Shown here one piece after another: positions 1-7,068 of a stretch of DNA of 8,687 bases; the first letter of the stretch is position 1, and the number at the start of each line of letters is the position of its first letter. Below the pieces are notes generated by a model. The model did not search any database. It saw only the letters and a program-made list of their open reading frames with translations, and was not told where the DNA came from. The translations under genes were made by a program, and so were the position numbers. Source of the stretch: an uncultured Oscillospiraceae bacterium (lineage in GTDB: Bacteria; Bacillota; Clostridia; Oscillospirales; Ruminococcaceae); the NCBI GenBank assembly GCA_958427155.1, contig CAUABB010000053.1, positions 1 to 8,687 on the forward strand. Direction: 5' to 3'.

Positions 1-90
1 AATCCGCAAGATTATTTTTTATTATTCTTTAAAAATCTCTTTATAGCTCAAACGCATAGAAAACACCAAAAGAACATCACCAGGACAGAA
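1..90. other. Gene-free edge of window
   Basis: AT-rich sequence downstream of the GNAT gene (which is read leftward). I looked for a Rho-independent terminator on the minus strand and found only A/T-rich imperfect repeats with no GC-rich stem followed by a T tract. No ORF or RNA gene is supported here. Confidence 0.5.
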
Positions 91-534
91 TCATTTATCA
101 TACTCAATCAACCGTTTGACAAAGATCAGTTCAAACGGCTCTCCCTGCGGCAGGAAGCCACCTGTTTCATGATAACCAAGTTTTCGATAAAAATGTTGGG
201 CTCCTTCAGCAGAAGAAGTAGAAGTCATCACAACAGAAAAACCCTTCTGACGCATTTCCTTCTCCCAGTGCCCTATCAGCTGGGTGCCAATTCCTTTTTT
301 ACGATACATTTCCTCCAAACGAAGCATATTCACAAACGGAATTTCATCCCAGAAAAGCCCGTACCGAAGCCAACCGATCAATTTTCCTTCGAGTTCTACA
401 ACCCAAATTCTTCCACGGTCAATCACATATTTCAGTTCCTCACTGGAAACCCAGTGGTCACGAGTCACCAGAAAGAAAAAATCCTCCTTTTCTGCAAGGC
501 GAAACACTAAAGTATCCCTTTCTTTATCCCTCAC
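91..534 (-). CDS. GNAT-family N-acetyltransferase
   Basis: A 147-residue cytoplasmic protein spanning a whole GNAT domain, the fold that moves an acetyl group from acetyl-CoA to an amine. The acetyl-CoA pyrophosphate loop (motif A) is seen as RKKGIG at residues 78-83, followed by a helix. The motif B region reads AQHFYRKLGY at 112-121. The substrate cannot be told from sequence. The start is GTG at 532-534: no upstream alternative fits, and a GGAG sits about 8 bases before it. This GTG overlaps the TGA of the upstream ArsC/Spx-like gene in a GTGA arrangement, so the two are probably translationally coupled. It is the last gene of the leftward run. The family call is firm; the specific function is unknown. 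Confidence 0.9.
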   Translation of the reverse strand: MRDKERDTLVFRLAEKEDFFFLVTRDHWVSSEELKYVIDRGRIWVVELEGKLIGWLRYGLFWDEIPFVNMLRLEEMYRKKGIGTQLIGHWEKEMRQKGFSVVMTSTSSAEGAQHFYRKLGYHETGGFLPQGEPFELIFVKRLIEYDK

Positions 535-881
535 AGCTCATTCTCCCACTCTGCCTGTTTGAAACCAACCAACACCGCATGATCTGTTACCAAAATTGGA
601 CGTTTTACCAGCATCCCGTCACCTGATAGCAGAGAATACTGTTCCTCTTCCGTCATATCACCAAGTTTAGCGGAAAGCCCCAGGGATTTATAGACAAGTC
701 CGGATGTATTAAAAAAGCGTTTCAACGGTAAGCCGCTTTTTTTATGCCATTCTCTGAGTTCTTTTTCCGTTGGATTTTCTTCTTTTATATTTCGCGTTTC
801 AAATACAATTCCTTTTTCTTTCAGCCATTTTTCCGCTCTTTGACAAGTCGTACATTTTGGATAACAAACAAATAAATTCAT
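531..881 (-). CDS. ArsC/Spx-family thioredoxin-fold protein
   Basis: A 116-residue protein of the arsenate reductase-like family (the ArsC/Spx/MgsR/YffB group). Visible marks are YPKCTTC at residues 7-13 with a CxxC pair (C10, C13), the FFNTSG segment at 56-61, and GMLVKRPILV at 89-98 with the family's conserved Arg-Pro. Members reduce arsenate or other oxyanions through the first Cys, or, like Spx, bind RNA polymerase under thiol stress. Which applies here is undecided, and no ars regulator or efflux gene is nearby. The frame stays open upstream to an ATG at 975-977, but that adds 32 residues unlike the family. An AGGAGG (889-894 on the opposite strand) lies 7 bases before the ATG at 879-881, which fixes the start. 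It overlaps the GNAT start by 4 bases. Confidence 0.88.
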   Translation of the reverse strand: MNLFVCYPKCTTCQRAEKWLKEKGIVFETRNIKEENPTEKELREWHKKSGLPLKRFFNTSGLVYKSLGLSAKLGDMTEEEQYSLLSGDGMLVKRPILVTDHAVLVGFKQAEWENEL

Positions 882-888
882 GATCGTT

Positions 889-894
889 CCTCCT
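889..894 (-). promoter_or_regulatory. Ribosome binding site of the ArsC/Spx-like gene
   Basis: A perfect AGGAGG on the minus strand, 7 bases before the ATG at 879-881. It decides that start over the in-frame upstream ATG at 975-977. Confidence 0.85.
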
Positions 895-978
895 GCGTAT
901 ATTCTTGACAGTACACCTCGTTCTACCTGCTCGTCTGAAAAAGCTTCTACTTTACGGATAACGGAAGATGCTTCCACT

Positions 979-2154
979 TTATGGTGCCGTTTTAAAGGTT
1001 TTGGTTCCTTCTAAGTGATCCTTTGACGCCGCCTTCCAAAGCCGCAGAATATTTTCCGTCGCAAAGCGCATATTATCCGCACTGAAAGCCCGGCTAACTG
1101 AAAAATCCTGGGGAAGCCGGTTAACAGAAAAGGCTGCTGAAACTCCCATTTCATATGCGGGTTCAATTCCCTCGTCCAATCCTCCGGCAATAACAACAAC
1201 TGGGACACCAGCCTTTTGAGCACGGCGGGAAACTCCAATGACTACCTTTCCCCGAAGACTTTGAGAATCCATCTTTCCTTCCCCAGTAAAAACAACGTCT
1301 GCCCCTTTCAATAAACGATCGAACTCGACTGTATCTAGAACAGTTTCAATTCCCATTTGAAGTCGGGATCCAAAAAACGCTATCATCCCCGCTCCCATAG
1401 CACCGGCGGCACCTCCTCCCGGAACTCCTTGCAGATCCAGTTGAAGATCCTGTCGGATACGTTCACAGAGGAAACGAAGACCTCTATCAAGTCGCTGAAC
1501 CATCTCACCGTCCGCACCTTTTTGAGGCCCGAAAATATAAGCCGCTCCATTTTCACCGTAAACAGGATTATCAATATCACACATCGTGATGATTTCAACA
1601 TCTCGAAGTGCAGGATCCAGGTTTTTCATATCAATCCGGGAAATTTTACTCAAAGTTTTTCCAACCGGAACGAAATGTTCCCCTTTTTCGTTATAGAAGC
1701 GAACGCCAACGGCGGAAGCCGCTCCCGTCCCTCCGTCATTGGTGCAGGAGCCTCCCAAGCCGACAATAATTTTGGAGCATCCACGCTTTGCCGCGTCCAA
1801 AATCAACTCTCCGACACCATAAGTCGTAGTTTGTTCCGGATCTTTCCGATCTTCCACTAATGGCAGGCCCGCGCAGGAAGCCATTTCAACAACAGCAGTT
1901 CTTCCCCCATCAATTAAGCCATAAGTTGCCTTAACTGGTTCAAACCAAGGTCCAGTAACCGTTTGGACAATTCGTTCTCCGCCAAGCGCAGCAAGAAAAC
2001 AGTCCACGCTTCCTTCGCCGCCATCCGCAACTGGTACTGAAACTGTTTCACAATCCGGAAATACCGTCCGAATTGCCTCTGTTACAATCTCGCAAATTTC
2101 TTCGGAACGTAAGGTCCCCTTAAATGAGTCCGGAATAATGACTGCTTTTTTCAC
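979..2154 (-). CDS. glxK: Glycerate 2-kinase (GlxK/GarK family)
   Basis: A 391-residue cytoplasmic kinase of the glycerate kinase type 1 family, which phosphorylates D-glycerate with ATP to a phosphoglycerate feeding lower glycolysis. The full set of family blocks is present: DSFKG at 9-13, VADGGEG at 42-48, GLGGSCTNDGGTG at 132-144, CDIDNPVYG at 192-200, GPQKGA at 209-214, a glycine-rich PGGGAAGAMGAG at 245-256, and TGEGKMDSQS at 290-299. Length is normal, with a short unconserved-looking tail after about residue 375. The start is GTG (2152-2154) with AAAGGAGG about 7 bases ahead. It follows larA after only 13 bases, so it is almost surely cotranscribed from the larA promoter. The context points to D-glycerate or 2-hydroxyacid use rather than the usual neighbours, tartronate semialdehyde reductase or glyoxylate carboligase, neither of which is present here. 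Confidence 0.94.
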   Translation of the reverse strand: MKKAVIIPDSFKGTLRSEEICEIVTEAIRTVFPDCETVSVPVADGGEGSVDCFLAALGGERIVQTVTGPWFEPVKATYGLIDGGRTAVVEMASCAGLPLVEDRKDPEQTTTYGVGELILDAAKRGCSKIIVGLGGSCTNDGGTGAASAVGVRFYNEKGEHFVPVGKTLSKISRIDMKNLDPALRDVEIITMCDIDNPVYGENGAAYIFGPQKGADGEMVQRLDRGLRFLCERIRQDLQLDLQGVPGGGAAGAMGAGMIAFFGSRLQMGIETVLDTVEFDRLLKGADVVFTGEGKMDSQSLRGKVVIGVSRRAQKAGVPVVVIAGGLDEGIEPAYEMGVSAAFSVNRLPQDFSVSRAFSADNMRFATENILRLWKAASKDHLEGTKTFKTAP

Positions 2155-2167
2155 GGCTGTTCCTCCT

Positions 2168-3445
2168 TTATTCCTCTACAATCACTGAAACGCCGTCCGG
2201 AATCACCGTCACAGAAGCATCCGAATTTTCAAGGAGTTCACAGGCTTTTTCAAGCCCTTCCTTCACTGAGTGAACCGGTATCATATGAAGGGAACGAACC
2301 ATTTCGTCCGGCGCATCCGAAAGATAAAGAACAGTCGCCTTTTGAAGAACACGCGCAAAAATCTGAGACTGCCACTGATCCGGGATGGTTTTCTCAGGGG
2401 GAGTAGCACGGAACCGGCTCATCATAACATCAAGATTTTTTTCCGCCGCAAACGTATCGTAAAAGCTCTGTGCCCCATGGCCATCATTTGACTTGGCGAG
2501 CATCAAAATAACGCCACCCTCTTTCACGGTCGCCTCGGCCGCGGTCATCCCTTTGACCGCCTGATAAATATTCTGATCCAGTGGATACCCACCGTTAGTG
2601 GATATAACGATATCCGCTGGAGCGGCCTTTACTCCGCACAAACCGGAAAGGAAGTTCACTCCCATCTGATGTGCCTCTTCACCATCCCCAGCTACAGCAT
2701 AAATAACCTTTTTCTCCGCGTTTAATACCACATTTAAAATAAACGCAAGCCCACAACGTTTTGCCGCGTAAACCATATCTTTATGAATCAGATTTCCCTC
2801 CAGAACGCCTGTACGAGAATGAGCATCATCAATAAAAGCCGCGCAGTGGTTTGAAACTACCGTTTTCCTTCCGGCAACGCCCGGAAGGACGCTTTTCCTT
2901 CCGCCGGAAAAACCAGCAAAAAAGTGGGGTTCAATAAATCCTTCCGCAACCAGTAAATCAGCCTCTACAGCAAGCCGGTTTAAAATAAGCTCGCCGCCCG
3001 AAGGCAGTTTCCCCAGAGAAACAAGATTCTGTGTGTCATCACAGTTGTGAATCACAATTCGTTCATTCATACAGATTTCAGGGCCAAATTTAAAAAGGAG
3101 TTCCTCTCCGGTCATATCTCGATGGCAACCGGTTGCCACCAAAATAGTGATATCGGCATCCGGATTTCCCTTTCGAATTTCCCGCAACATGGGAGGAATC
3201 AAAAGCTTACTTGGAACAGGACGGGTATGGTCACTTGCAACTAATACAACCTTTTCTCGACCTTTTGCAAGTTCTTTTAAAGATTTGGACCCAATCGGGT
3301 TCTGAAGTGCGCGCTCTACCAATTCTTCTTCGCTAAATTCTGAGCGATAGTTGTGCAGATTTGAGGTCAGCACTCCTCGAAGGCATTTTTCTGGCAAGGT
3401 ACAGGGCAGCGTTTCATTTCCATATGGAAGAAAGATTGTATTCAT
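2168..3445 (-). CDS. larA: LarA-family nickel-dependent 2-hydroxyacid racemase
   Basis: A 425-residue protein of the lactate racemase LarA superfamily (DUF2088 N-terminal domain plus C-terminal domain). These enzymes invert C2 of a 2-hydroxyacid by hydride transfer, using a nickel-pincer nucleotide tethered to a lysine. The known LarA residues are all present, and in my count they fall at the same numbers as in Lactobacillus plantarum LarA: D72 and R75 (SDHTRPVPS), H108 (ATGCHRD), H174 (EPHFFAGFSGGRK), cofactor-binding K184, H200 (VSNHC), Q295 and K298 (IYQAVKG). It is therefore probably active. The superfamily also covers racemases or epimerases of other hydroxyacids, so lactate is not proven. 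The ATG start has GGAG about 9 bases ahead and a near-consensus promoter upstream. It is directly followed by glycerate kinase. No larB, larC or larE cofactor genes are in the window. Confidence 0.93.
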   Translation of the reverse strand: MNTIFLPYGNETLPCTLPEKCLRGVLTSNLHNYRSEFSEEELVERALQNPIGSKSLKELAKGREKVVLVASDHTRPVPSKLLIPPMLREIRKGNPDADITILVATGCHRDMTGEELLFKFGPEICMNERIVIHNCDDTQNLVSLGKLPSGGELILNRLAVEADLLVAEGFIEPHFFAGFSGGRKSVLPGVAGRKTVVSNHCAAFIDDAHSRTGVLEGNLIHKDMVYAAKRCGLAFILNVVLNAEKKVIYAVAGDGEEAHQMGVNFLSGLCGVKAAPADIVISTNGGYPLDQNIYQAVKGMTAAEATVKEGGVILMLAKSNDGHGAQSFYDTFAAEKNLDVMMSRFRATPPEKTIPDQWQSQIFARVLQKATVLYLSDAPDEMVRSLHMIPVHSVKEGLEKACELLENSDASVTVIPDGVSVIVEE

Positions 3446-3507
3446 GGTAAATTTCTCCGTTTCATAAACAGCGTCACTGGTTGATTTCTAGGTCTCTTTT
3501 TAACCGA

Positions 3508-3536
3508 ATTATATTCTATTCTGAGGCAGAAGTCAA
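3508..3536 (-). promoter_or_regulatory. Sigma-A-type promoter of larA-glycerate kinase
   Basis: Read on the minus strand: TTGACT (-35, at 3531-3536), a 17-base spacer and TATAAT (-10, at 3508-3513). Transcription should start near 3501, giving a leader of about 55 bases before the larA ATG. The -35 box overlaps the TGA stop (3533-3535) of the upstream MATE gene. A short imperfect palindrome, GAATTATATTC at 3506-3516, covers the -10 and might be an operator; that is only a suggestion. Confidence 0.8.
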
Positions 3537-4873
3537 ACCTTACTCCGGACTAAATTATAGCGATAGCGCAACAGAAATACCGCCCCTATCACGCAGGTAA
3601 CCAGTTCTGCTAATGGCACGCACCACCATACACCAGTCAATCCCCACCATACGGGAAGGATAAATAGGAAAGGTAGGACAAAAACAAAACCACGTCCAAT
3701 CGACAAAAAAAATGACGGAACTGGTTTTGAAACCGACGCAAAAAAAGAAACAAAAACCAGATTAACACCTGCTAACCAAAAAGAACAAAAATAAATTTTA
3801 ATTCCTTCCCGTGCCATTGCAGCAAGTTCCGAACTTCCTTCACTATTAAAGGCCGCAATAATGCCATCGGGAAACAGAAAACCAATTAAATATAAAATGA
3901 TTCCTATCACAACCGCCGTGATACAGCCATAACAGAGAACCCTTCTACTTTTTCCCAGATTCCCCGCCCCGTGATAAATGCTGATCAACGGCTGAATTCC
4001 CTGGGCTACGCCTGTAAAAATCGCAACTGCAATTAAAGCTAAATTCGCCACAATGCCATAAGCTGCTACCCCAAGATTTCCGGATATTGAAAGGATTACC
4101 AAATTGAAAACCAAAATAACCAGACCTGAAGAAAGCTCATTAACAAAAGACGGAAGCCCTAATGAAGAAACCCTCCCTAATTCTTTTAGACTAAACCGGC
4201 AGCGAACCAATTGAAAATGACTGCGTCCCCGCAGAAAGTGAAAAGAACAGACCCCTATCCCCAAAACCGGCGCCAAACCGGTAGCAAGCGCAGCTCCGAG
4301 CATTCCAAGCTGAAGGGGAAAAACCAGTATATAGTCAAGAACAATATTGCTGAAACTTCCAAGGAGCATTGCCGCCATAGAGAGATTTGGCTCTCCATCA
4401 TTGCGTACAAAACAGACAAAAAGATTATTGAGCAGATAAGCCGGTGAAAAAGCCAAAATCACCCGAAGATACTGTATGGAAAAATTCAGTACAATTCCTT
4501 CCCCACCGAGCAATCTCGCCATGGGCTCAGCAAAGGGAATTCCAACTGCAACTAACAAAAGACCAAGTCCCACTGAAATTATTGCAGTCTGCGTAAAAAC
4601 TCGGCTTCCTTTCTCCCCCTCTCCCCTTCCCTGCAAAAGGGAATAACAGGTAGCGGCACCCATCCCCAGCATTAATCCCAAGCCATTAATGACATTATAA
4701 ACCGGTATCACCAGATTCAAAGCGGTGAGTCCCTCATTTCCTACCCCGTTCGCAATAAAATAAGTATCCGCGAGGATATATAGAGACAAGCCTAACATGC
4801 TTGCTACATTCAGGGAAACATAGCGCGCAAAAAGCCTGCCTGTATGCCCGGATAAAATCTGTCCGTGACTCAT
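3533..4873 (-). CDS. MATE-family exporter, MepA-like
   Basis: A 446-residue polytopic inner-membrane transporter of the multidrug and toxic compound extrusion family, which exports drugs or metabolites against Na+ or H+. The chain is hydrophobic along its whole length and consistent with 12 helices in two six-helix halves. Family marks are ADTYFIANGVG at 35-45, the glycine-rich loop GLGLMLGMGAATCYSLLQGRG at about 64-84, VRNDGEPN at 156-163 after helix 4, and the second-half counterpart FTGVAQGIQPLISIYHGAG at 286-304. The first and third segments resemble the MepA subgroup more than NorM. The ATG has AAAAGGAG 8 bases ahead. The gene lies 123 bases after another MATE gene, and the gap holds a strong RNA hairpin. 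The substrate is unknown. Confidence 0.92.
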   Translation of the reverse strand: MSHGQILSGHTGRLFARYVSLNVASMLGLSLYILADTYFIANGVGNEGLTALNLVIPVYNVINGLGLMLGMGAATCYSLLQGRGEGEKGSRVFTQTAIISVGLGLLLVAVGIPFAEPMARLLGGEGIVLNFSIQYLRVILAFSPAYLLNNLFVCFVRNDGEPNLSMAAMLLGSFSNIVLDYILVFPLQLGMLGAALATGLAPVLGIGVCSFHFLRGRSHFQLVRCRFSLKELGRVSSLGLPSFVNELSSGLVILVFNLVILSISGNLGVAAYGIVANLALIAVAIFTGVAQGIQPLISIYHGAGNLGKSRRVLCYGCITAVVIGIILYLIGFLFPDGIIAAFNSEGSSELAAMAREGIKIYFCSFWLAGVNLVFVSFFASVSKPVPSFFLSIGRGFVFVLPFLFILPVWWGLTGVWWCVPLAELVTCVIGAVFLLRYRYNLVRSKV

Positions 4874-4894
4874 TCAAAATTCTCCTTTTTAAAA

Positions 4895-4943
4895 GGCGCC
4901 AGACTGCCGCACCATAAAGACCGTCGTATGGCAATCTGACGCC
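4895..4943 (-). promoter_or_regulatory. Intercistronic RNA hairpin before the MepA-like gene
   Basis: On the minus-strand RNA, GGCGUCAGAUUGCC (4930-4943) pairs with GGCAGUCUGGCGCC (4895-4908) to give an uninterrupted 14-bp stem with two G-U pairs and a 21-base loop. On the plus-strand RNA the same two positions would be C-A mismatches, so the structure fits leftward transcription. Four U residues follow and the AGGAG of the MATE gene begins 8 bases further on. It could be a weak terminator or attenuator between the two MATE genes, an mRNA-stabilising or processing hairpin, or a translation control element. I do not recognise a known riboswitch class. Confidence 0.65.
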
Positions 4944-4996
4944 TGATTGAATTTTTTAAGAGCAAGAAACATTTGATTTATTTTTCTTGACTTATT

Positions 4997-6403
4997 TTAC
5001 CCAAAATCTCTCGTAACATTCTTTAACCATTTCTTACTTTTATACCGCCAGAAGGTCAACGGGATCTTCAAAATTTCATCGCTCATCAGAACAACATAAA
5101 CCCAGGGGACCGGCCAGCGGAATACAAAAGCACAAATTGCCCCTAACAGGATAGAACAGCACCACATTGTAGAAACATCAATAAAAAGGCCAAATTTTGT
5201 ATCTCCTCCTGCACGGAACACACCAACTACCATCGTCGTATTAAACGCCTGGGCAAAAACAAAATAGGACATAATCCCCATCATAATCACAAGATACCCC
5301 TGTGCTTCCGTGGAAAGATTCATCAGTACGAGGACAATCGGTGCAACTCCCAACACAACAACCGCGCCGATTCCTCCAAAAATCAGAGTCAACTTTACAA
5401 ATCTTTTAGCATAAAGCTCCGCTTCCTCATAAAAGTTGGCTCCAATCGCCTTACCAATCATAATTGCCGTAGCGTTTGCAATACCAAATGCCACCACCGT
5501 AGCAAGCTGGCGTGTAACCTGAGCAACTGAATTTGCAGCAACAACCGAGCTTCCCATATGTCCAATAATAACTGAATTCATGGAAACACCAAGGCCCCAC
5601 ATTAATTCATTGAGAGTAACCGGGATAGAGAATTTCAAAAAATCCCGAAACAGAAGTTTGTTATGAACAAACAGGTTTTTAAAATGCAGTCGAACAGGAT
5701 TCCCCTTCCCGCGAGAATAACACAAAGTGATGACAAGCTCCAAAGCACGGGCGATAACCGTTCCAATTGCCGCACCTTGTATTCCCAACTTCGGAAGGCC
5801 AAAAAGGCCGAATATCAAAAGGCTGTTGATTAAAACATTACAAATAAGGGAGCAAAGGAAAACAATGGTGGACACGACAACTCGCTCTACACTCCGCATA
5901 ATATTCAAGTAAACAATCGTAACAGAAGAAAAAATGTAGGAAACCGCCACAATCTGGAGATATTTAACTCCCTCATCAATTACAGGCTGCTCCGCCGTAA
6001 AAATAGACATCACCTGAGCCGGAAAAAATAGTACAACAGCAGTAAAAATTACGGACACCAGGATTGAAAAACGCATGGCAATTCCGATGACCTTCTCAAT
6101 CGTTTTGGTATCTCCCTTTCCCCAATACTGCGCCGTTAAGACAGCAGCCCCGGACGTAAGCCCAAAAAAGATCAATGTCATAATAAACTGTACCTGCCCA
6201 GCAAGGGAAGAAGCGGAAAGGACTGTCTCTCCTACGCTCCCCAACATCAGTACATCGGCCGATGTAACTGCAACATTAATCAGATTCTGGAGTGCCATTG
6301 GCAGCACCAGAGAAAAAACAGATTTGTAAAAAGACCTGCGCTCCTCTTTAGAGCCCAAAACCATTTGCGTCACGAAACCCCTGCTTTCCTTCTCCTCAAT
6401 CAT
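4997..6403 (-). CDS. MATE-family efflux transporter (NorM-like type)
   Basis: A 468-residue polytopic membrane protein, the second MATE exporter here and clearly not a recent copy of its neighbour. Marks are LPMALQNLI at 34-42 with D50 in the first helix region, the GLTSGAAVLTAQYWGKGD loop at 81-98, LGIQGAAIGT at 206-215 and VFRAGGDTKFGLFIDV at 395-410, a pattern typical of NorM/YeeO-like bacterial MATE proteins. About 12 helices are expected. The start is uncertain: the ATG at 6401-6403 has only A/T-rich sequence before it and no Shine-Dalgarno, while ATG at 6362-6364 (M14) or GTG at 6371-6373 (V11) follow purine-rich sequence and would still give a full transporter. An extended -10 promoter precedes it. 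The substrate is unknown. Confidence 0.92.
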   Translation of the reverse strand: MIEEKESRGFVTQMVLGSKEERRSFYKSVFSLVLPMALQNLINVAVTSADVLMLGSVGETVLSASSLAGQVQFIMTLIFFGLTSGAAVLTAQYWGKGDTKTIEKVIGIAMRFSILVSVIFTAVVLFFPAQVMSIFTAEQPVIDEGVKYLQIVAVSYIFSSVTIVYLNIMRSVERVVVSTIVFLCSLICNVLINSLLIFGLFGLPKLGIQGAAIGTVIARALELVITLCYSRGKGNPVRLHFKNLFVHNKLLFRDFLKFSIPVTLNELMWGLGVSMNSVIIGHMGSSVVAANSVAQVTRQLATVVAFGIANATAIMIGKAIGANFYEEAELYAKRFVKLTLIFGGIGAVVVLGVAPIVLVLMNLSTEAQGYLVIMMGIMSYFVFAQAFNTTMVVGVFRAGGDTKFGLFIDVSTMWCCSILLGAICAFVFRWPVPWVYVVLMSDEILKIPLTFWRYKSKKWLKNVTRDFG

Positions 6404-6432
6404 GAAATCAAAATTAAATTAAGATAACTGCC

Positions 6433-6441
6433 ATTGTATCA
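6433..6441 (-). promoter_or_regulatory. Extended -10 promoter of the NorM-like MATE gene
   Basis: The minus strand reads TGATACAAT, an extended -10 (TGn followed by TACAAT). No good -35 box lies 16-18 bases upstream, which is common for extended -10 promoters. It sits in the 71-base gap after the MBL-fold gene, about 30 bases before the MATE ATG, so the MATE pair may be transcribed independently of the MBL gene. Confidence 0.5.
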
Positions 6442-6474
6442 TATTTTAAGTTTAAAGGGAAGATAGAAAGGCAA

Positions 6475-7068
6475 TCAAAGTTTTATTAGCTCGCCCGGCT
6501 CCACAATCAGCCTTCCAGAAGCCTGAAATTTTTCTGCAAATTCACGATCAAACAAAGCTCCCGGCTTCATATGAATCGGTATATTATGGGTGGCTTTTAC
6601 CATAGCGGCACAACGAGACGCCTCCTCTGCATTCATATTATAGATACCATCGATTGGATAAAACGCATAGTCAATCACAATTCCAGGAGCCGTCTTTTCC
6701 ATCCACTCTGTTGCCGAAGTATCTCCTGAAGCGTAGATACACAATCCGTCAAACCGAAGCAGATAGCCCACACATTCTTTAATGTTGTGATGCGAATTGT
6801 AGGCAGGAACCGCCTCTATTTCAATCTCCTTCACTGTAAACCGATTGTATTTTCCACCCTTTAATGCTTGCACGCTGGTAATAACTGTACAATCTTCTTT
6901 GCGAGCGGGAAGGTCTACAACGTTATGATCATGGTGATCATGTGTCACAAGAATTAAATCGGCAGGAAGATTATATCCTTCTCCCGCAAACGGATCAAGA
7001 TATACGACCGTTCCCTGATCGGTACAGAAACGAAGACTTCCGTGCCCCTGATATAAACACTCTGACAT
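6475..7068 (-). CDS. MBL-fold metallo-hydrolase (UlaG/COG2220-like)
   Basis: A 197-residue cytoplasmic protein of the metallo-beta-lactamase fold. The dinuclear zinc signature is THDHHDHN at residues 42-49 (H43, H45, D47, H48). Further ligand candidates are H93/H94 in YNSHHN, D116 in SGDTS and H166 in PIHMKPG. It resembles the compact UlaG-like group, whose members act on lactones, phosphodiesters or RNA; the substrate here cannot be assigned. The frame is open up to an ATG at 7150-7152, and another ATG lies at 7120-7122, but AAAGGAG 9 bases before the ATG at 7066-7068 and the homology-like start MSECLYQGHGS favour the shortest form. It is divergently transcribed from the DUF1887-like gene and is followed 71 bases later by a MATE gene. 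Confidence 0.9.
   Translation of the reverse strand: MSECLYQGHGSLRFCTDQGTVVYLDPFAGEGYNLPADLILVTHDHHDHNVVDLPARKEDCTVITSVQALKGGKYNRFTVKEIEIEAVPAYNSHHNIKECVGYLLRFDGLCIYASGDTSATEWMEKTAPGIVIDYAFYPIDGIYNMNAEEASRCAAMVKATHNIPIHMKPGALFDREFAEKFQASGRLIVEPGELIKL

Noticed and set aside
169..562. Plus-strand ORFs opposite the GNAT gene
   Set aside because: They are antisense shadows of a recognisable GNAT domain, with no start signals worth accepting.
963..975. GGAAG-ATG-CTTCC inverted repeat after glycerate kinase as a terminator
   Set aside because: A 5-bp stem with a 3-base loop and no U tract is too weak.
882..977. N-terminal extension of the ArsC/Spx-like gene to an ATG at 975-977
   Set aside because: The extra 32 residues do not look like the family's start, and a perfect AGGAGG sits 7 bases before the internal ATG at 879-881.
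1357..1860. Plus-strand ORF inside the glycerate kinase gene
   Set aside because: It is a shadow frame of a strongly conserved minus-strand gene, with no family resemblance and basic, serine-rich, low-information composition.
4734..4934. 66-residue minus-strand ORF crossing the start of the MepA-like gene and the hairpin
   Set aside because: It is out of frame with the MATE gene, its start falls within the hairpin region, and there is no ribosome binding site or recognisable protein.
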